Positions 1-12,925 of a stretch of DNA of 64,000 nucleotides are shown one piece after another. Each line of letters begins with the position of its first letter. The stretch's first letter is position 1. The DNA comes from Oidiodendron maius Zn. Its lineage: Eukaryota; Ascomycota; Leotiomycetes; Myxotrichaceae. Location of the stretch: positions 2,108,001 through 2,172,000 of the forward strand of contig KN832875.1 in assembly GCA_000827325.1 (NCBI GenBank). Direction: 5' to 3'. Made by a program: the position numbers and the translations under genes. Below the pieces are notes generated by a model that saw nothing but the letters and a program-made list of their open reading frames with translations, was not told the origin of the DNA and searched no databases.

Positions 1-2444
1 TGATAGACAGAGTGACTTAATAAACTCCGTGGAGCTCATTTTCGAACACGCGCGTCAGGAGAGGTTACACGGTCCGGCGAATCCGTAGTATTCGGGCGTA
101 TGGGATAGAGTGGGCGCAAGGTGGGCTGAGGTTTCACGGCTCAATATCAAATTGCGGAACTTCTTGTCCTGGCAAGTGCTGTAATTGGGATGCATTGTAG
201 CGACTCCGAAAGTTGTCGGAGCAGATAATATAGCCTTTATACTCCTGGCCATATGAGCAAATAGCGGATATATGTGAACATCGGAGGGTGGGGTAAATCA
301 GCACGCCTCGGCTCCGAGTCAGTCCCACAAGGAGGCAGTGCCCATTTAGGATCGAATGGAGGCATGCCCGGTAAAATGCCATCCGTTCCTGGCGATATGA
401 GAACATAATCCCGAAGGGTTGACACAGGGAATACGATATAAGGAGAACGCTGAGAGCCGGCTTCTCTGCCAAGTGATTCAACAGCGATTCGCCTCTGTCG
501 GCAATGTCTTCCGAACCCGATATTTGATGGTTTGCCGCGCGCTACCCTCTCCAAACGCCGGTGGTATTGTGGAGTTGTGCAATTTAAGATGGCCATTGAA
601 AATGTGCGATGTAGCACCCACCTTGTGATGGGATTCTAGTCGCACAGCTGTAGGGGAACGCGATTGGAAATGTAACCGCCTATACAGCGACATTCCTGGG
701 TACGTTATACACCTTCCTTTCTAATTTCTTAGAAGAAACAATCAGCGAGCATAAATCCGTAAGCAGGTTGGGCATAATGAACCAAATAGACCGCAGTCAG
801 AAAGCATTCCTTGAGCATTGCATCTCAAAACGCAAAGTTACATCTATAGTCATGGCAGCGTAAAGACTGGTTGGGGTGCTTCATCCCTACGATTAATTGC
901 TGTCCTAGAACTCGACTTTGCAGACCAGGAACAAAACCTCCGGACAGGGATAATACTGCAAGGGTTCGGTTTCTTGGCGAATTGTGTATTACTTAAGATG
1001 CTGTAGTCCTCAGTTGCGATGTGAGTTGTCATACGGCTATGATTGTGGACACATGAGTTTGGAAGTCAAATTCCCTCAACTACGCAATGGGCGGATCAGC
1101 CTCGACCTATCTCCAATATTTGTTTTTTCCTTGCGTGGGTGATGCAGTATTCTGGACAAGCCACCAGACCTGATGGTGCCTGCATGAAATGCATCTCTCG
1201 CCGTATTTTCTCCCGGCCGTCGAAATGTGGCTAACATCGCTGTAATTCGTTGCATGGAGACCAGGCGGCACGCCACCCCCTTTGCACGAAGTGGATCAGG
1301 CATTAACTGCTTCGATAATGCCAATAGCCAGTCAGATAAAGTGTAATTGTGAGTGCGCGTTTATGCTGCGAGTGTAGAATTCATGATTGTTTTGGGCCGA
1401 GACTGCCGTTTCTCAAAACAGAAGTATCAGGATGTACTAGGTATGCCACAGAGACACTATTCTCTCGCCAAATTCCTCCCTACTACTTCTCTTCCTTAGC
1501 CTCGGTGAGGTCTAATAAATGCTTCAATTTGGTACACCTGTTACAATATACGGAGTGACCTTGATGACGAGCTCGAGGTTTCCAAGTCTGTGTAATGGGA
1601 TGAAGTGATTGGGCAGCAAAATTCCCTAAGATAAGGTATGAAATTTTCGAATAAAGTAGTTTGCATTTAAGCACGAAATAAGATTTCATATTTATTTTCT
1701 CCATCATGCTATTGCTATTGTGAAAGTTCAAGCCTGGTGATTTTAGAACGCCCAAATAATGTCGGTCGTGACACTCAGGAATAAATCAACTGAAGAACGG
1801 TACACACAAGCTCAATACTAAATGCTTCTGATTACATATATGATAGGTGATCACCGCATTTCCACCACCGGCTCATGCCGATTGTATATGACCTAGGCCA
1901 GATATATTGAAAGAAGGCTCTTTCACAGGAATTCTCGATCCCGACGGGCATACACTGTTCGCGAATTGTCCGCCATAAAGTCATGACGACCAGGTCGCAA
2001 TGCATATTTCGAATGGGAGTGCACGAATAATGATAATGTCATACGTTTAGATATTGTATGACCATTTCTCAATGTCAAGGATATCCAGTTCCTTGCGCAT
2101 GACATGACAGGGGAAGGGGTTATCTCTGCCGTATATATATAACCCGGACTCCCTCACGACATTCTCATTCAGCATGCTTGGAAGCTTCTCTATTATGTTA
2201 TATTTGACATATTCAAAAAATTCAGCCTTTGCTCTAGCTGGCTCCCTCATCTACCAGCCTCGCCATTCAGTCCTATCTGCGTCACGCAGCCATGAACAAT
2301 ATCACAATTGTAAACATGACAGATGTCTTGATAGGTCGTTTAATATATATTACTATTTAAAATTAGATGAAGCTGTCTGTCATATTCAACATCCATCCTG
2401 GAAGGATCCACCCAGCAATATTCTATCTCGAAACGCTATACTAA
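1..2444. other. No recognisable gene
   Basis: Moderate-GC sequence with only short open frames on both strands, none resembling a known family and none that I could extend by splicing. It lies downstream of the tyrosinase gene. I see no long repeat and no RIP-type AT enrichment here, so it is either ordinary intergenic DNA or decayed beyond recognition. Confidence 0.5.
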
Positions 2445-3593
2445 CTAGTATGTATACTTGTAGCAGAAAGGAACGCCACCGATAGAGACACCTCCCAACG
2501 TGTTCATAATATCACCGATGGTGATATCAGGTCTAATCCCACCCATATATATGGTGGTGTCCATGGTCAACGCATTTCCGTTATGGTCGACACCATTGAT
2601 GCTCGTAGTACGCGAAGACGGGTCATAGTTCTGCCAGATACGGAAGCTGTGATCGACGAAGGTGTGGTGCATCCAGAAGATCGGATCGCTGGGACTGGCC
2701 GAGACATCGGCCATCACGCCACCAATACCGTTGTGCCCGTAGGCGTGGGGTCTGCGGAGGCGATGCCATTAGTGTACGAACTTCTTATCTTCCCGGGGAA
2801 AGGGTACCTACCCGTCTTCACTGCAGCTCTCCATGTCTGCGTACGAGGTGCGCGAGTTGCAAGTGTTCACGAAATTCGAATTGCACTGCGCGGTCAGGGA
2901 GGCGTCGCCGGAACGCGACAGGCAGTGAGGCGTGTTGCTCGATCCCGGGCCAATATGGGCCGTGAGCCCAGCAAAGGCACCGCTGGTGATGCACACGGGG
3001 TTGCCATTGACGGCCCCGGGCAGGTGGCCGAAGTAGTCGGGGCTGGTGAACATGTCGGATGCGGAGAAGTGTCCAGCGTCCAACGTCTCATCCCACCAAG
3101 GGAAGGCGCGGTTGAAACCACACTCGTCCCGCAGGACCTGCTCGAAGGTCCAGAGGTAGTAGCGGTGCCAGACGAGGAACTTGGCGTTGCCGTGGACGTT
3201 AGGCATGTACATCTGGTGCAGGCGGGCGAGATCCTCATAGCGGTTCGTCGCGGGCGCAAAGTTACCCGACGGCGGCTTGTTCATCAGGCACTTGATGGCG
3301 GCGATGAAGGCCAACCGGTCGGAGGTCGAGAACTGTCGCCATTCAAAGCGGACGTTGGGGTTGGATGCGCACGTCGCCGCCGCCGAGGTCATGACCATGG
3401 GCACGGCGGCCTCGGGGGCTTGAGTATTCGTCGAGTTGAGCTCCGCCGGGCCATTCACGAGATCCGCCCCGGCTATCGCATCCTCCAGCGAGAGGGTGTG
3501 GAAGCTGGGGAAGGAGGAGGAGGGAAGGTTGACGGCGCGCAAGACGGACGCCGTCACCGACGACGCGGCGAGCAAAAGAACGGACGACCTCAT
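2445..3593 (-). CDS. Secreted tyrosinase (type-3 copper oxidase)
   Basis: Two exons, 2812-3593 and 2445-2751; the 60-bp intron 2752-2811 has a GTAGGT donor, a CACTAATG branch site and an AG acceptor. Product 362 aa. Residues 1-16 form a signal peptide (hydrophobic VLLLAASSVTAS). CuA ligands are H126, H134 and H143, in RLHQ, NVHGN and VWHRYY. Splicing rebuilds CuB: PHAYGHNGIGG (H263, H267) followed by DPIFWMHH (H289/H290) and FVD. The protein ends in the Y-x-Y type motif CYKYTY, which in tyrosinases closes the catalytic core; there is no long C-terminal lid domain, so this is a short, probably constitutively open, secreted form. Family role: o-hydroxylation or oxidation of phenols to quinones, for melanin-type pigment or phenol detoxification. 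Substrate cannot be told from sequence. A 352-codon open frame on the opposite strand is a GC shadow. Confidence 0.93.
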
Positions 3594-6500
3594 GATGGTC
3601 TGAAGTTGGTGTGGGATGAACGAGTGTACCTACAGACCTGACCGGAGCAGCGACAACAACTCTTTGGGTGGGGGGGGGGCCTCTCGTTGCTATTTCTATG
3701 GTTCCATCGTCGCGTTCAGTCTTACCGCTTGGGTCTGGGCGTGGAGCTCAATCTCCCCTCTGCCTACTTCGTACAGCCTTAGCCATTGTTGATGGTAAAG
3801 CGGAGCGGTCAAGAGGGAGCGGGGCGGGTCGATTGGGCTGCCAACAGACGCCTCGCGGACAGGGGACGCCGGCAATACGAGGAATTCTCTGGATCTGTAT
3901 GGCCGCCGGCGTGTCGGCGCAGCTCAGCTCGACCAATGCAGGAAATCCCCCTCGAGGTTTGAGAGGGAGCGTCTCAGGGGTAATTTTCGTATTTTCAGGG
4001 TCGAGCCGTTGCCGCCTTCCCGAATTGGGCGAAAGGGACTTAGGGGGTCGAATAAGCGAAGCGGATGATACGGGGAAAGATGATGATTCTCGTGTGAGAT
4101 CTGAGGACGATGCGACGGTACGGTACTGTACAGGTCAGGTCAGGTCAGGTCAGGTCACGACCGTACCGTGCGGAGGGGGGCAGCTCGCGGGCGGTGTCCT
4201 CCGCCGTGGACTGTACTAAGTATACTGGTACGACATGATGTACGATGCATTGACGTACAGAAGGGCGAACTTGTGGCCTCTCGTATTACTCTATCCCTAT
4301 GCACGGTACTGTATGTTGGCCGTCACTACGATGTCAAGTGACCCCTATCCAGCGAATGCCTATGGCCAGCCACAGTCCCCCTAGCACGCCCTATTATCAG
4401 GTCGCGCCAGGTCTGGATGCCGCTCTTCTACAAGTACGATCGCCCTGCGCCATTGCGGCTCGGAACCGCTGGAGGTTCGCGCGCGAACCTCCATCGCAAG
4501 AGCCGGATTCGGTCGAGATGGTCGCGCTGGCCGAGAGCAGAGAACGCGCGTTCCCCCCTGCCCAGACACGTGAGCCTCCCCGTCGTCCATGACCCAATGG
4601 TCCAGGTGTAGTAGATATACCTCGAGGTTCCTCCGCGAAGCCGGGCCTTACGAGGTGCGGAGCTCTTTTCGGTTACGGCTCGGTGATATGTGAGACGAAG
4701 GTTTTTTAATCACATTTCTGCATCACGAACACGAGAGCAGCGGTCTTCTCCATGCCGAATGCTCCTCTCCAATGGGTCTACCTTTGGGCCAAAGAAGAAC
4801 CACATTCCGTGCGGAGGTGGAGCTGCAGCACCCACGCCTCGGTTGACCAAGACATTTGGCTGCGTGAGAGAAACGTGTTGAGGAGGGCCGCCACAAAAAG
4901 CTCATCCTGCAGCATGGAACCCCATCTTGCTATTACGTTACAGTACCTGAAGCTGAGTGCCGGGTACAGTGTATTGAATGTCGCGCTGATCCAAATATGG
5001 CGCGTGTTCGCTTGCTCGCATAATGGTCCCCATGTGAATCCCACATTGCGAAACTTCAGCAGCTCGCTAACGCTCGTCCTGGAAGCTGTGCTGTAAGACT
5101 ATCACGGCTGAGCTTTCGTGGCTCTTGCGACAGAGAGCCATCATCGGTCATGCCTCGATGTATTCGCTGGATGCCAAACGCCACGCGTGGTTTGGCCCAT
5201 CAGCTGGAGGAGCCATGCCACCCCGCTTCGGCCCAGTAGTTAGTTTATTACCCTCGGCTTAACTAACCCAATAATCATCCCTTGCGATTTAATGCACTCA
5301 GAAAGCTGAAAACCCTCTCCCATACGCTCTGCAGGCAAGTCAACGGTGTGCTCATGTTCCTCTCCTCCAACACCTTCTGACCCACAAACCGTCCTTACAA
5401 CTTGGATCAGTATCTGCTGCTGCCCACCCCCCATACACCGTGTCCATCCCGTTGACGTAAAGATGCAGAAGATGTGATCAAGCATTGCAGATCACACTAC
5501 CCCGAAGGCCATAATCTCCGCGGCCTCGACAGACTTTTGCGTCTTGCTTTCTTCTGGCTGCGGCCTGGGATGCATCCACTTTATATACCTTGAACGCCAA
5601 TCCAGAATGCCCACGACAGCACTTACAACGTACAGAGCCTGTTAAGATTCCAGCTATAGAACCTGCTGATAGCTTGGGAAAGGAAGATGGGGTTGCTGCG
5701 GAAATGCCCGGGATGTTGACGTCGGGTTACTTGATGCCTGGATCCCGGTTGGTACAGATGAACCCCTCCTTCTGTTGTTGTTGTAACTTCCGTCCTCGAC
5801 TGCCAATCACAATCTTTCTATCGGATCTGCAGCGGGTACGTAAGCTACTATTGCTCTTTGTCCTGTGCTGCCATCGAGGCTGGGAGTGTCTAGGAACATG
5901 TGGACGCGATACTTTGATCATGGATGCTGTCAAAGATATAACACTGGTGGAGTTCGCCATCAGACTGCCACAGTCGCCATTTGTGTCGACTTGCATTGGT
6001 AATCTATGGCATGGTAAACCGGCGTCTTTTATCTACGCATTGATAGGGATGGCCGAATATGTAGCGTAAGGTCAACATGGATTCCCTCCCCCGCCGCTAA
6101 GAGTTGCTAGTAGAGCTGGCAATGGGCACTTCTTGTACGCAACTGAGCATATGGTGGGGGAAGAGTAGCTCGTAAGCACGCATAGTAAACTATCACTGCA
6201 ACATCCGTATTTAATTCATTGTGAGTCGTTTAGGTCAAGTTACAGACCAGACATAAAACCTAGACTTGATTATCTTTATAGCCAAACATTATGTTCCCAT
6301 CGACTGTATATCCTCTCTCCTCGTTTCTGATTTTACATCTGCATTGTAAATCAACTAGTCAGGCCAATTTTTGAGCGAGTATACCAAATTCGTGCGGGAG
6401 ACGTAATACGACTACCATAATGCTAGAACGCTCAGGCTGGATTCAAATAATCCAGAGGTAGATCGGACACCATGCTTTCTTCCGACCGGTATACAACTAA

Positions 6501-7968
6501 TAGCCAAACGGGTATCAAATCATAGGAAAGAACTCGACTACGTGCTCGGGAATGGTTCCGACTCGCGCCGCGACTACTTTGGCTTTATTACCTACTGAGG
6601 TGATAATACCTCTTCAGCTAACCGAGTGTGTGCAAAGACGGTATTAATTCTGATTTCCTGATTTCATCTTTAGACAACTGAATGTGCTTGATATATCTTC
6701 TATTGCAATTATCCAATTTCACAGTGCGGAGTGCATCATATTTCTTCCAAAAGGGTTCGGATTCAATTCGGGCAAGATGCTAATACAGAGCATGCAGTTC
6801 ATTGAATCTCTAGGTAATCCTCGATATCCGCTCCCCCAGCCCCCACTCATTATCTTGGCTGTCAGCTTATCCCCGCACGCTATTGTAGGTCTCCCTCTTT
6901 CGTTCCAATTACAACATAGTCTGACAAGAGAAGTCAGGAGACTATGTATGTCTGGGGTTTTGTTCCATACTGTTGCAGATAGGTGTGCAGTAAGGCACAT
7001 AAGCTTAAAGATTAGTAGATAGTCACTACACAAAATAGGCAAAAGATCAAGAAAAACTTCTCTAAATACCATAGCGTACAGTACTTTACTAAACATGTCA
7101 CAATAAAAGACGGACTTCGGAAGAGATCTGGTTATAGTGCAGGTGGACAAGCCTTTATATTGTACTAAGGCGAATGTATCATGTGAGCGGAAAATATATA
7201 TGAATATTGTTCCTCTAAGCAGTTGCATACATTGGTGCACCTTTTATTCGATGCTCGATTAGCAGCCTGGGTAGGAGAGGCTTGGTGGTGGTCTTACAAG
7301 TACGTTCGTCTACAAATTATCATGGTCTCATATGCGATTTTATTCTGTTCAACAAGGAATATGTACAATCTAAACAATTAGAGATAAGCAATAGAGAAGT
7401 TCTATTGACCGCAAATACTTATATCATGTGGATTCACACCTGATAAGGCATGGGCAGCTTTAGCTTAGATAAGACAATCACAATTTCCCTCTCTATATTA
7501 GAATCAAGCTGCTTCTAATTAAAACACTTGTAAAGAATGTGGGCATATTGGTAACTGGCCAGACTGAGGGAGTTAACAGTTATCAGAGTTGGGCGACCAA
7601 TCCAAATTAAATGGATTATCATCGACTGTGAATTAAAACCCTATAAGGGTCAAAACGTAGATAGATAATTTTGGGGTTTTCTCAATTATACGCACTTGTG
7701 GGAAAGGTTAATGCAAGAAGCCAAACGTTTCTTATTAAGTAGAGAAATACTCAGAGGCTTCATAAGTAAATTATAAAGGTATAGAACACTATTTTAGTTA
7801 GTACATTGTGTTGATAATAACCATCTATATATCTTGGGCAAGTAAAGATATAAATGGTTAAACATGACTCTGTAGTCGCTGGGTCAGATGAATAAGATGG
7901 TATAGAATTGTTGATATAAGGTATCAACTCATTCATATCTAGTGCTATGTATCATTCCTATTTACAGT
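3594..7968. other. Long gene-free stretch
   Basis: Over 4 kb with no recognisable gene. The first part (to about 4300) is the upstream region of the tyrosinase, GC-rich, with a run of 11 G near 3668 and a CAGGT tandem repeat. From about 6200 the sequence becomes AT-rich. Open frames at 5590-6069 (+) and 6719-7240 (-) show no family motif and start at non-ATG codons or lack a plausible composition, so I do not call them. Confidence 0.5.
4131..4155. repeat. Tandem CAGGT repeat, five copies
   Basis: Five perfect CAGGT units, in a stretch bounded by two short GTACGGTAC/CCGTACC-like arms. It lies about 540 bp upstream of the tyrosinase start codon. Confidence 0.9.
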
Positions 7969-9202
7969 TTAGAATGATAAGGTAGCACCTGCTTTCCCAA
8001 CAACAGCGGAAATAACATTTGCAGACCCTAGCAAGGAGTATGAATATGGCATGCTGTTAGGGTTCAAAGTGCCCACTGGAGCAGTATTTGTCCCATCACC
8101 AAGATTAGTGTCGTAGACGTTGGCATATCTGATAATCGTTAGCACAGTCAGTTCTTTGATTCCTCTAGCATCATCAGAAGAGAATCTTACCCCGTATCGT
8201 CGCTATACAATGCCGCAATTGGCTCAGTACAATTGCTAAAGACATTGCTCTGGATCAATATTTGAGCTCCATCCCTAGTGTCAATTCCAGTATTCATGCT
8301 ATTAAAGTAGGAATTATATATGTGACCAGTTCCGAATCTCAAACTGGGGGTTCTGCTTCCAATATTGTACCAGTAGTTGTCGTGTTGTGTAACATGCAGG
8401 TGGCCCGTGTCTTCAGCAGCATTGTTGTCACTGTGTCCGATAAGAGAAGTTTTCCAGTGGTCATGAAGATAAGTGTTGGAGACTGTGACCCATTCTGATG
8501 CGTGAGTAATATCAATCAGCCCGTCATAGTAGTCTTTATCATGGTCTAGATCGGAGAAGAATTCGCTACCTCACATTAGTCGGCGACCCCAGAAGTGTGA
8601 CAGCCCCGACAAACCAATGGTCAACCCAGACGTTGGTGGAATTTTGTATGCCAATGCCATCACCATTGGCTGCAAGCACCTTTTGACTTACGATATTGCG
8701 TACAATAACGTTCGTTTGTTTCCATACGAATAATCCAACACCCACAAATGCTACTAAGAGTCAGAAGCCTGGTTATATTTATCCTTTAGAGACTTACAAG
8801 CACCGGGAAGTCCGATAATAGATTTATTGGATCCAATTCTCACTTGCTGGCTGCCGGAAATGGTTCCAGATACCACAATAATCCTCGGCGTCGTATCGTC
8901 ATTCTTTGCGTTGTTGGCAGCAGCAGTAAATTCAGCTAAGGTTGATACGGTAGTAACAGTTCCACCTTTACCTCCAGTTGTACTAACATAGACGTAATTA
9001 GCGAGGTTCCCAAAGCTTTCTAGCCTTGACTTTCTATTTACACTCCGTTCTGGGTAGCATAACCCGTATCAGCAACGTCTGTAATAGTAGCTCTCTTCAC
9101 AATTCGAGCACGTTCGACGTGGTCTTTTTCTGTAGGGGTTGGCGCAGCCAGTACAAGCGGGGCTAGAAGGACCAAAGTAGCAGAGAGAATAGAAAGCTTC
9201 AT
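7969..9202 (-). CDS. Secreted pectate lyase, polysaccharide lyase family 1
   Basis: Five exons: 9042-9202, 8798-8982, 8615-8750, 8191-8565, 7969-8128. Introns are 59, 47, 49 and 62 bp with GT..AG borders and CTAAT/CTGAC branch sites; phases sum to an uninterrupted 338-aa product. Residues 1-20 are a signal peptide ending LVLAAP, followed by a KR site near 37-38. Mature PL1 features are all present: VVSGTISG and SNKSIIGLPGA strands, VDHCEFFSDLDHDKDYYDG (159-176; calcium ligands D166, D168, D170 area and D179), catalytic-region K199 in HDHWKTSLIGHSD, and the R-x-P-x-x-R motif R232-R237, followed by FGTGHIYN. Cleaves de-esterified homogalacturonan by calcium-dependent beta-elimination outside the cell. 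Each exon alone is too short to stand out, so the gene is easy to miss. Divergent from the Zn2Cys6 regulator 1.8 kb away. Confidence 0.95.
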
Positions 9203-9280
9203 CTTGATTCAGCTAAGAAATGAGACGTCGAGACAGCTTGGCTACGAGAAAGAAAATGACGAGGTTGCGAATACGAAGCT

Positions 9281-9289
9281 CTATTTAAG
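9281..9289 (-). promoter_or_regulatory. TATA-like box of the pectate lyase gene
   Basis: On the minus strand the sequence reads CTTAAATAG, 79 bp upstream of the lyase ATG, a normal distance for a fungal core promoter. Assigned by position and composition only. Confidence 0.45.
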
Positions 9290-10356
9290 AGCATTTGACC
9301 CAGCATCTTAAAATCACATTTCTCCCATCGTGGCCAAGGAATCGGCATACTTTTTACTCGATGAGGTCGTGGATATTGACGTGCTGCCGAATCCTATGAC
9401 TTAATTACATGGAATACTCAAGAACAGAAATGTTTCCACGAATAAAACAAAATTCCTGAATGCCAAGCAAAATAATTACTCTCAGTTTGAACTTATCCGT
9501 AAATGAATTAACCTGCGACATTACTTTTGAAAGAGACAAGTATTTTAGGTTGGATATAAAATTGTTCCGTCCAGTCGGTAATCATTCCTCACAACGCCAA
9601 GACCCGCTAGCAATTTGAACCCCGCCAGTGATCCCCCCATAATCTGGGGTAGAAAGTCTAGGCAAAAAGCGTCGAAAGTTTATTTGCGACTCCAGAAAGT
9701 TCTTCAATACCTCAATTAACAACAGAATCTAGCTGCTGTGGTCTGGTTATCGCTACCGCTAGTTAATGAAGCCAGTAAAACTAGTATGCTAATTTACACA
9801 CCCCACGTATAGGAGTTCAGAGCAAGAAAAGCATTATTTTTCGCCATATGTGAAATGGAAGAAACCCGCATCTTCAGATAAATGGGTAGATGAGCTTTTT
9901 AATAACATATTAAACAAATTAAGATACAGAAAAGGTAATAATGCGAGAATCGATCAAAATGTGATGCCGTTAATTCATAGCCAGCTTAGCCCGTTGCTAC
10001 AGAGACCCATTCTCACTAAACCATCTCAATTAACTTGAGTAGCTTCTTCAATTTCTCAACTTAGTCTTCTCCTAGGACAAGTCGTCCTCTGTCTTTTTCC
10101 ATTGTTTATCCTTGACATTTGATTATTCTTCGCTTGCGTAACTTATAGTTTATAACCCGCCACCGAGCAATAGGAGCCGTCAAATGGAATTGCAAAGAAG
10201 GAATTTCCCAATTATGGTCGTTCAGGTCGTACATAAGAAGCGGATCTTCGCCGTACCGTGAAAGAATTCCCTTGGCGTTCAAATGCCAGTGTATGTAGGT
10301 AGCAGCCACCCGTAACGTTTGATAACGGCAGTGATTGTCTGGCAGGTCTATTTAAA

Positions 10357-10396
10357 GAGAGGAAGAGAGGAAGAGAGGAAGAGAGGAAGAGAGAAG
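10357..10396. repeat. GA-rich microsatellite, GGAAGAGA unit
   Basis: Four perfect 8-bp GGAAGAGA units (10361-10392) with partial units on both sides, a pure purine tract on the plus strand. Confidence 0.9.
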
Positions 10397-11025
10397 CAAC
10401 CGACGCACATGCGTGTAGGAATGTTAGCAACCGCCTCTGGATCTATTACCATAGCCTGCATTTACGACAGGATCTCTCCTTTAGATGCATATAAGCGCGA
10501 GTAAAAAGAAGGACTCCATATTATCACAGGATAAAAACGCATTTTATCACGTCATGCAATCCTCGAGCAAGAGTTTGACGAACGGGGAGATCGCATTTCG
10601 CGGTATAACTATAGAAGGACCGATTACGCTCAGCAGGAACAGCGTCAAGTATTACCACGTATATGATACCCAGAACAGTTATGTGTCGCCGTGGGGATTG
10701 GTTTGATGGAATTTCTGTCACCAGTTGAAGGCGGAAGAATCAGCCGCTCGTACTGCTGGCTACCAAAAACAGTGGCAAGTAGATATAGTTCCTTTTGCGA
10801 TGGACGAACCATAAATATACTTTATATATCACTGGTGATCATAAAGAAAGGGATTAGTAATAAAGAAGAATTAGTTACTAATTGCCGCGGATGGAGTCGG
10901 ATGGTCGGAAACCCGACAGCGGACAACATCCGTCCTGTTCACCTATCCGACTGCTTTCCGCCGTCCGCCTGCCTGATCGCCATTGACCGCCCACATAATA
11001 CGCCCTTTTTCATCCATCGTGGTGT

Positions 11026-12925
11026 ATGAGTAATAGTGAAATGGAACAGCCTGAGGGACAAGCACGTTATGCGTGTGCCGCATGCCAACGTTTGAAGAAG
11101 AAGTGTGACAGGCTTCTCCCTGAATGCTCTCTCTGTCTGCGGTGCGGCTCCACACCACATCGCTTTCCGGTTTTAGTCGAACGGCTGTTCTGATTTGAGA
11201 ATGTTATCAGGCATCACCGGAGCTGCTCCTATGACCAGTCCACACGCAATTCAGGGAATGGAGCAATGACGACCGTCAGCGCCTCTGCTTCATCCGCAAA
11301 GGTCTATCAACAAGCGGGCAATGGCTTTCCTCCCGTGTATTTTCTAGACTCCCTGTTGTTTTCACGTTCCTTAGGCCATTTGCCGGATACAAACCTACCT
11401 ATCGATTCCGAATTGCAGAGCTTCATAGGTGATGTATCTGACGTCAAGACATTCGCATCTACATTCCTTAACTACGTTCATCCCTGGTTACCATTCATTT
11501 CAAGAAAGCTATTTTCAGAGAGGTTTCTAAATCCTCTCGCACGCCCACATGCTGAGACTGAGCTGCTGATTGCCGCAGTTAAATTGGTGGCAATTGCGCC
11601 TGGCGAAGGTGACCCGCGCAGCCTTGTGTATCACCATATGAAAGCCACCCTCCACCAAGCCGAAATAAATGGCCTCCTCAAGTTTAGAATTTTCCAAGCT
11701 CTCATCCTCGTTGCTCTCTATGAGATAGGGCACGCCATATATCCTTCGGCATATCTGACTCTTGGATATTGCGCGCGATACGGCGCTGCGCTGGGCGTCA
11801 ACAAGGCAATCTCGGGTACATCTGGACAGACATATAACTGGAGTGAATCTGAGGAAGAGAGAAGGAGTTGGTGGGCTGTCATAGTTCTAGATCGGTGAGA
11901 ATCCAGTTATGTCGTCAACTGTCTTGTTTTACATTTTACGTTTCAAGACGGAACACATCTGATTTCATCAACCATACAATAACGAACTTATACGTATCGT
12001 TATGGGCTCTAAAATACCGTCCTTCCAGTCTAACTTGTCATCTTCCATGCAGTTGCCTGAACTTAGGATGCGCGGACCGAGCCTCGGTTGTTGAAGAGCC
12101 AAGTAGCAGCAGCTTTCTGCCAATGGATGACAAACAGTGGGAATTGGGTGTAGGTTTCGCAACTCAGGCTGAACTTTCCTGTAATGCTAACTGCCGATCT
12201 TACTGCGCAGGTAAATGCATCTTACCAGGCAAATGTGCTGTCGTCTCCTCCTACTGAAGGTATGGGACGGTTTGGGTTGACTGTGCAGGCGGCAGTACTG
12301 CTTGGAAGAGTTTTCAGAAATATGCATGATAATACCGGAGGAGATGATTTTCGAAATGATGAAGCGCGGGTGCTAGATAACACCATCAATGCCCTTACGC
12401 AAGTCTCGCTAGAAGAGGGACGATACCGCGGTATTGGGGTATGCAGTCCAACCACAATATGCTATAGGTACGGTCCAAGTGACCTAGAGCAGCCAAAATT
12501 GACCGTTGATAGTTCTCGACTTCTCCTTAACGAAAGACAAAGGATTTCTACGAATACTTGGCACGATACTCCAGAAAGCACTAGTCCACCTCCAGATTTC
12601 GTGGCCCACATTGCGGCTGAGATGTTGAGGCTTGCCCGTGCCATAAGCGCAGAAGGCTCTTGTGCTACGGAGGAGATATCTCCATTTTGCCTTGACACCA
12701 TGTACCGTTCTGCTATCTTCTACGCCTCTAATCATAAGCAGACGGGAAACCGGAGCGATTTAGATGCTCTCGAAGACATAAAAACTGCGTTCAAGGTTAT
12801 GAACGGTCGGTGGAGAGTTGCTGGTAACCTTCCATTTTTGTGAATTATGGGCTGTCCTCAATCTAACTTTTGTAGGAATATACTTACAACTTATTGAAGC
12901 CCGCGACTTCAGTGGCATATGGTAA
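11026..12925 (+). CDS. Zn2Cys6 transcription factor with fungal-specific regulatory domain
   Basis: Five exons: 11026-11141, 11211-11894, 12053-12149, 12211-12823, 12876-12925; product 519 aa. The first splice joins CSLCLR to HHRSCSYD and so completes a canonical Zn2Cys6 cluster: Cys17, 20, 27, 34, 37, 44 with spacing C-x2-C-x6-C-x6-C-x2-C-x6-C and a basic QRLKKK helix. The middle region (about 95-300) matches the fungal transcription factor domain, with YLTLGYCARYGAALGVNK, RRSWWAVIVLDR and LGCADRAS. The last splice restores the family-typical GIYLQLIEARDFSGIW ending. ATG at 11026 is preferred; an in-frame ATG at 11041 is the alternative. DNA-binding nuclear regulator; target unknown. The divergent pectate lyase is the nearest candidate target. 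The donor of intron 1 (GTGCGG) is weak, but the completed zinc cluster supports it. Intron 2 (158 bp) is the least certain border. Confidence 0.9.

Larger units (their letters stand above)
9203..11025. other. Divergent intergenic region between pectate lyase and regulator
   Basis: No gene recognised. It must hold the promoters of both flanking genes. A TATA-like box lies close to the lyase, and a GA-rich microsatellite lies about 630 bp upstream of the regulator. Several short open frames around 10100-10720 have no family features. Confidence 0.55.

Noticed and set aside
2583-3641. 352-codon open frame on the plus strand
   Set aside because: Antisense to the tyrosinase, low-complexity Gly/Val/Arg composition, no family motif; it is a shadow of the GC-rich coding strand.
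5590-6069. 159-codon plus-strand frame as a gene
   Set aside because: Begins with TTG, mixed composition, no recognisable domain or splice extension.
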